Shown piece by piece: positions 7,518 to 9,610 of a DNA stretch of 9,610 nucleotides. This stretch comes from Shewanella sp. (lineage in GTDB: Bacteria > Pseudomonadota > Gammaproteobacteria > Enterobacterales > Shewanellaceae), in the NCBI GenBank assembly GCA_004195335.1, contig SDWK01000664.1:1-9610 (forward strand), read 5' to 3'. Positions within the stretch are counted from its first letter, which is position 1; every line of letters begins with the position of its first letter. The position numbers and the translations under genes are program-made. The notes under the pieces are model-generated. The model had not been told where the DNA came from, searched no databases, and saw only the letters and a list, made by a program, of their open reading frames with translations.

Positions 7518-8576
7518 TTATTCGTCAGTACTGGCTCTGAAGTGTCGAGCATGGCGCTGTTCATCTAAGCTAGCGATGATTTTGTGATAGTTGTTATATC
7601 TATCTTCGGCAATTTTACCATCATGAAATGCTGCTGTTATCGCACATCCGGGATCGTTCTTGTGTTTACAGTCTCTGAATTTACAGGTGCCGAGGTAATC
7701 TCGAAATTCAATGAAGCACCATCCGACTCGCTCAGCGGGAAGGTGCCATAAAGCAAATTCGCGAACACCCGGAGAGTCTACAAGGTCACCACCGCTGGCA
7801 AAATGAAGTAACTTTGCCGTCGTCGTTGTGTGTTGGCCTAAACCTGAGTTTTCAGAGATATCACCAATTTGTAACTCCGCATCCGGCATCATGGCGTTGA
7901 TTAATGAAGACTTTCCAACACCGGACTGGCCAACAAACACGCTGACCTTTTCATCTAGCAGCTCTTTAATCCCATCCACGCCTAGTCCAGACTTACTGCT
8001 GACCTGATAGACGGAGTAGCCAATACTTTTATAACGCTCCAGAGCCGCTTCAACTTCAGGTCGTTCCTCATCAGTAAGGAGATCGATCTTATTGAGGATA
8101 ATAATGGGGGAGATGCCAGTATCTTCAGCTGCAACAAGGTAGCGATCGATAATCTGAGTCGAGAAGGTTGGTACAACAGAGGAAACTATCAATATTTGAT
8201 CGATATTGGCGGCAATGATCTTAATGCCATCATACATATCGGGACGAGAAAGCGAGGAGTGGCGTGGGTGAACTGCTTCTACGACACCAGCTATCCCCGT
8301 TTCTGTCTCTTGGGATAGTCTTACAACAACTTTGTCGCCAGTGACTAAACTTTGAATGTTTCGACGCATATTACAACGTACAACTTGACCGGATTCAGTT
8401 TCTATATCGGCATGTTGACCAAAACGAGATATGACAGTTCCGAGCTGTTCAGGCCCAAGTGAACTATCCTGTAATTCAGAGGCATTAGAGCCCGAATCTT
8501 TCCGTTGTAGTCTTTTCTCTTGACTGGCCTGCATACGGCGGCGCTGGCCTTGACTTAGGGGTTTTTTTTTACTCAC
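7518..8576 (-). CDS. rsgA: Small-ribosomal-subunit biogenesis GTPase RsgA
   Basis: RsgA is a circularly permuted GTPase that binds the 30S subunit late in assembly, checks the decoding centre and helps release RbfA. The 352-residue protein has a basic N-terminal tail, an OB-fold (about 45-105, RFGQHADIE and VRCNMRRNIQSLVTGD) and then the permuted G motifs: G4 NKID at 162-165, G1 GQSGVGKSS at 216-224 and G3 DSPG at 267-270. The switch region includes SGLGQHTTTTAKL. The C-terminal zinc site is Cys298, Cys303, His305 and Cys311. The start is GTG (complement of 8574-8576), because MSKKKPLSQGQRRR matches the E. coli start and no in-frame ATG precedes it. The ribosome binding site is weak. Codons 3-5 are a run of nine A. 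It is divergent from orn and first in the rsgA-psd-permease run. Confidence 0.97.
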   Translation of the reverse strand: MSKKKPLSQGQRRRMQASQEKRLQRKDSGSNASELQDSSLGPEQLGTVISRFGQHADIETESGQVVRCNMRRNIQSLVTGDKVVVRLSQETETGIAGVVEAVHPRHSSLSRPDMYDGIKIIAANIDQILIVSSVVPTFSTQIIDRYLVAAEDTGISPIIILNKIDLLTDEERPEVEAALERYKSIGYSVYQVSSKSGLGVDGIKELLDEKVSVFVGQSGVGKSSLINAMMPDAELQIGDISENSGLGQHTTTTAKLLHFASGGDLVDSPGVREFALWHLPAERVGWCFIEFRDYLGTCKFRDCKHKNDPGCAITAAFHDGKIAEDRYNNYHKIIASLDEQRHARHFRASTDE

Positions 8577-8688
8577 AGATTAGCCATCTTAAATAAGGTG
8601 ATTTAGTGTTGCTTAAAAAAGCAGTATGATACACGGTCTTAAACAAAAAAGCCTGAATTTAGGCAAACTGGAACAATAAGGCAGATCT
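8577..8688. promoter_or_regulatory. Divergent rsgA/orn control region
   Basis: These 112 bp must hold promoters for both genes. On the plus strand TATGAT (8625-8630) is a reasonable -10 for orn, but no good -35 stands 16-18 bp upstream (TTTAGT at 8602-8607 is weak). On the minus strand the same spot reads TATCAT, a possible -10 for rsgA. TGCTT-AAAA-AAGCA (8610-8623) is a 5-bp dyad directly abutting the orn -10. No known operator is recognised. Confidence 0.45.
8645..8664 (-). terminator. Terminator-like hairpin pointing toward rsgA, in the orn leader
   Basis: The plus strand GCCTGAATTTAGGC (8651-8664) is a short dyad (GCCT/AGGC, extendable by one G-T pair). On the minus strand it is directly followed by six T (complement of 8645-8650), the shape of a small intrinsic terminator that would stop antisense transcripts before rsgA. 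In the orn mRNA the same bases form a hairpin about 25 nt before the start codon. The stem is short, so efficiency is uncertain. Confidence 0.35.
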
Positions 8689-9234
8689 ATGGCTGCAGAT
8701 GCAAACAATCTCATATGGGTAGACCTAGAGATGACCGGGCTAGATCCTAGCGTTGATAGAATCATTGAGATTGCAACGATAGTGACAGATAAAGAGTTAA
8801 ATATTCTCGCACAAGGACCTGTTATTGCCATTCACCAATCTGAAGAGCAGCTTGCCACAATGGATGCTTGGAATCAGAAACACCATGGTGAGTCAGGTTT
8901 AGTTGAGAGGGTCCGCTCGAGTCAATATAGTGAAGAAGAGGCCGTGGCAATGACGATTGCGTTTCTTTCTCAACATGCCACTAAGGGCGATTCACCAATG
9001 TGTGGGAACAGCATAGGTCAGGATCGACGCTTTATGAACAGATATATGCCGGAGCTGGAAGACTACTTTCACTACCGGAATATTGATGTGAGCTCAATAA
9101 AAGAGCTGGTTCGTCGTTGGAAGCCAGAATTAATGAATGGTTTTACAAAGCAGGGTACTCATCAAGCATTGGTCGATATTCAGGAGTCTATAGCAGAACT
9201 GCAGTATTATCGGGCAAAAGTATTTAAAATTTAA
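8689..9234 (+). CDS. orn: Oligoribonuclease (3'-to-5' exoribonuclease, DEDDh family)
   Basis: Orn degrades the 2-5 nt RNA fragments (including pGpG from cyclic-di-GMP turnover) left by other RNases, finishing RNA decay in the cytoplasm. The 181-residue length is exactly usual. All five DEDDh residues are visible: Asp12 and Glu14 in WVDLEMTGL, Asp112 in [11 protein letters not shown], His158 in GTHQAL and Asp163 in [20 protein letters not shown] is the conserved segment before the last motif. The ATG is preceded by TAAGG (8677-8681) at 7-nt spacing, which fixes the start. It is divergent from rsgA and lies just upstream of tRNA-Gly, the same arrangement as orn and the glyVXY tRNAs in E. coli. 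No intrinsic terminator is visible between orn and the tRNA promoter, so some readthrough into the tRNA unit is possible. Confidence 0.98.
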   Translation: MAADANNLIWVDLEMTGLDPSVDRIIEIATIVTDKELNILAQGPVIAIHQSEEQLATMDAWNQKHHGESGLVERVRSSQYSEEEAVAMTIAFLSQHATKGDSPMCGNSIGQDRRFMNRYMPELEDYFHYRNIDVSSIKELVRRWKPELMNGFTKQGTHQALVDIQESIAELQYYRAKVFKI

Positions 9235-9264
9235 CCAATCAGTCAGTTTATTTTCAAGAAGGGG

Positions 9265-9292
9265 TTGCAGAGAGATGAAATTCTCATATAAT
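9265..9292 (+). promoter_or_regulatory. Strong tRNA-Gly promoter with GC-rich discriminator
   Basis: TTGCAG (9265-9270) and a perfect TATAAT (9287-9292) are spaced by 16 bp. The following discriminator GCGGCC (9293-9298) is GC-rich, the known hallmark of stringently (ppGpp/DksA) controlled stable-RNA promoters. Transcription should start near 9299-9301, about 210 nt before the tRNA. Stringent control is inferred from the discriminator. Confidence 0.8.
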
Positions 9293-9300
9293 GCGGCCTC

Positions 9301-9346
9301 AACTTTACGGCTTCCCAGTTTACTGGAGTTCTATAGAAGTAAAGTT
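9301..9346 (+). repeat. Inverted repeat at the 5' end of the tRNA leader
   Basis: AACTTTAC (9301-9308) and GTAAAGTT (9339-9346) are perfect 8-bp complements. Inside lie CCAG-TTTA-CTGG and the 10-bp palindrome TTCTATAGAA (9329-9338). Because the predicted transcript begins at or just before 9301, its extreme 5' end would be folded into this closed 46-nt structure. There is no U run to make it a terminator. Confidence 0.6.
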
Positions 9347-9348
9347 TT

Positions 9349-9430
9349 GCGGCATTAGCTCAGTTGCTAAAGGTTAAGAATGATACCTTTATGTGATGAT
9401 TAAAGTGAGAGTCGTACGAAAGAAAAATTT
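9349..9430 (+). repeat. Truncated tRNA-Gly-like tandem unit, copy 1 (82 bp)
   Basis: The unit starts with GCGGCATTAGCTCAGTTG, matching the first 18 bases of the downstream tRNA-Gly except for two changes in the acceptor strand. It keeps GATACCTT, but 14 nt replace the tRNA's 6 nt between GTTG and that block, and the rest does not resemble a tRNA: the anticodon loop, T-arm, 3' acceptor strand and CCA are all missing. TAAAGGT and ACCTTTA (7 bp, 10-nt loop) can instead form a hairpin. It ends GTACGAAAGAAAAATTT. By hand alignment it matches copy 2 with eight substitutions and one indel. It is not a functional tRNA. Confidence 0.85.
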
Positions 9431-9511
9431 GCGATATTAGCTCAGTTGCTAAAGGTGAAGAACGATACCTTACGTGATGATTACAGTGAAAGTTGTACGA
9501 AAGAAAAATTT
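9431..9511 (+). repeat. Truncated tRNA-Gly-like tandem unit, copy 2 (81 bp)
   Basis: The unit begins with GCGATATTAGCTCAGTTG, identical to the first 18 bases of the true tRNA-Gly, and also keeps CGATACCTT. As in copy 1, extra bases enlarge the D-loop region and the 3' half is unrelated to a tRNA, so no cloverleaf is possible. AAGGT/ACCTT can form a short hairpin. Together with the 17 bases before it, its start makes a 35-nt block (9414-9448) that recurs exactly at 9495-9529, across the start of the real tRNA. It abuts the tRNA directly. Confidence 0.85.
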
Positions 9512-9587
9512 GCGATATTAGCTCAGTTGGTAGAGCGATACCTTGCCAAGGTATAGGTCATCGGTTCGAACCCGATATATCGCTCCA
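9512..9587 (+). tRNA. tRNA-Gly (anticodon GCC)
   Basis: The 76 nt fold into a full cloverleaf. The acceptor stem GCGATAT/ATATCGC has 7 perfect pairs; the D-stem is GCTC/GAGC; the anticodon stem ATACC/GGTAT carries loop TTGCCAA with anticodon GCC (9545-9547); the variable loop has 5 nt; and the T-arm ATCGG-TTCGAAC-CCGAT is canonical. The discriminator is T, the known identity base of bacterial tRNA-Gly, and CCA is encoded (9585-9587). It reads GGC and GGU codons. The position after orn matches the glyVXY cluster of E. coli. More copies may follow, but the window ends 23 bases later, with no terminator seen. Confidence 0.98.
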
Positions 9588-9610
9588 ATTTACAACTTAG
9601 AGATTTACCA

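Noticed and set aside
8576..8590. Mini-ORF ATG GCT AAT CTG TGA overlapping the rsgA GTG start on the minus strand
   Set aside because: A four-codon frame with only a weak ribosome binding site is likely by chance; nothing shows that it is translated.
9349..9511. Tandem repeats considered as a CRISPR array
   Set aside because: The units are directly abutting copies of one 81-82-bp sequence with no unique spacers between short identical repeats, and they derive from a tRNA.
9512..9587. tRNA-Gly as an integration site for a genomic island with upstream att duplications
   Set aside because: Attachment sites usually duplicate the tRNA 3' end; here the 5' end is duplicated, and no integrase gene or foreign cargo is visible.

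Overview
The window looks like a chromosomal housekeeping segment of a gammaproteobacterium, most likely of the Alteromonadales/Shewanella type. The reasons are the conserved gene neighbourhood mscM-psd-rsgA | orn-tRNA-Gly, which is also known from Escherichia coli, protein sequences close to the E. coli orthologues as I remember them, and a DUF3392 membrane protein of the kind found in Shewanella and Vibrio. The genus is an inference; no database search was made.

Layout. Bases 1-63 hold the first 21 codons of bfd (bacterioferritin-associated ferredoxin, minus strand), with a Fur-box-like operator and a promoter just upstream (92-120). A minus-strand D-2-hydroxyacid dehydrogenase (302-1228) is divergent, over only 35 bp, from a small plus-strand DUF3392 membrane protein (1264-1608). 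From 8576 down to 1757 five genes run on the minus strand, in transcription order rsgA, psd, an EamA/DMT permease, mscM (MscS-family mechanosensitive channel) and a glycerophosphodiester phosphodiesterase. psd/permease and mscM/phosphodiesterase are each joined by a one-base TAATG stop-start overlap, which suggests two translationally coupled pairs. On the plus strand, orn (8689-9234) diverges from rsgA and is followed by a strong promoter with a GC-rich discriminator and by a tRNA-Gly(GCC) gene (9512-9587).

The genes fit ribosome and RNA turnover (RsgA, Orn, tRNA-Gly) and envelope lipid and osmotic homeostasis (Psd makes phosphatidylethanolamine, MscM relieves turgor, the phosphodiesterase recycles phospholipid head-group diesters).

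The least ordinary part is the tRNA-Gly leader (9301-9511). Between the promoter and the intact tRNA lie two tandem units of about 81 bp. Each starts with the 5' part of the same tRNA (acceptor 5' strand and D-arm start) but then departs into non-tRNA sequence, so each is a truncated, non-cloverleaf copy that should be co-transcribed with the real tRNA. I see no mobile element, CRISPR array, toxin or defence system.
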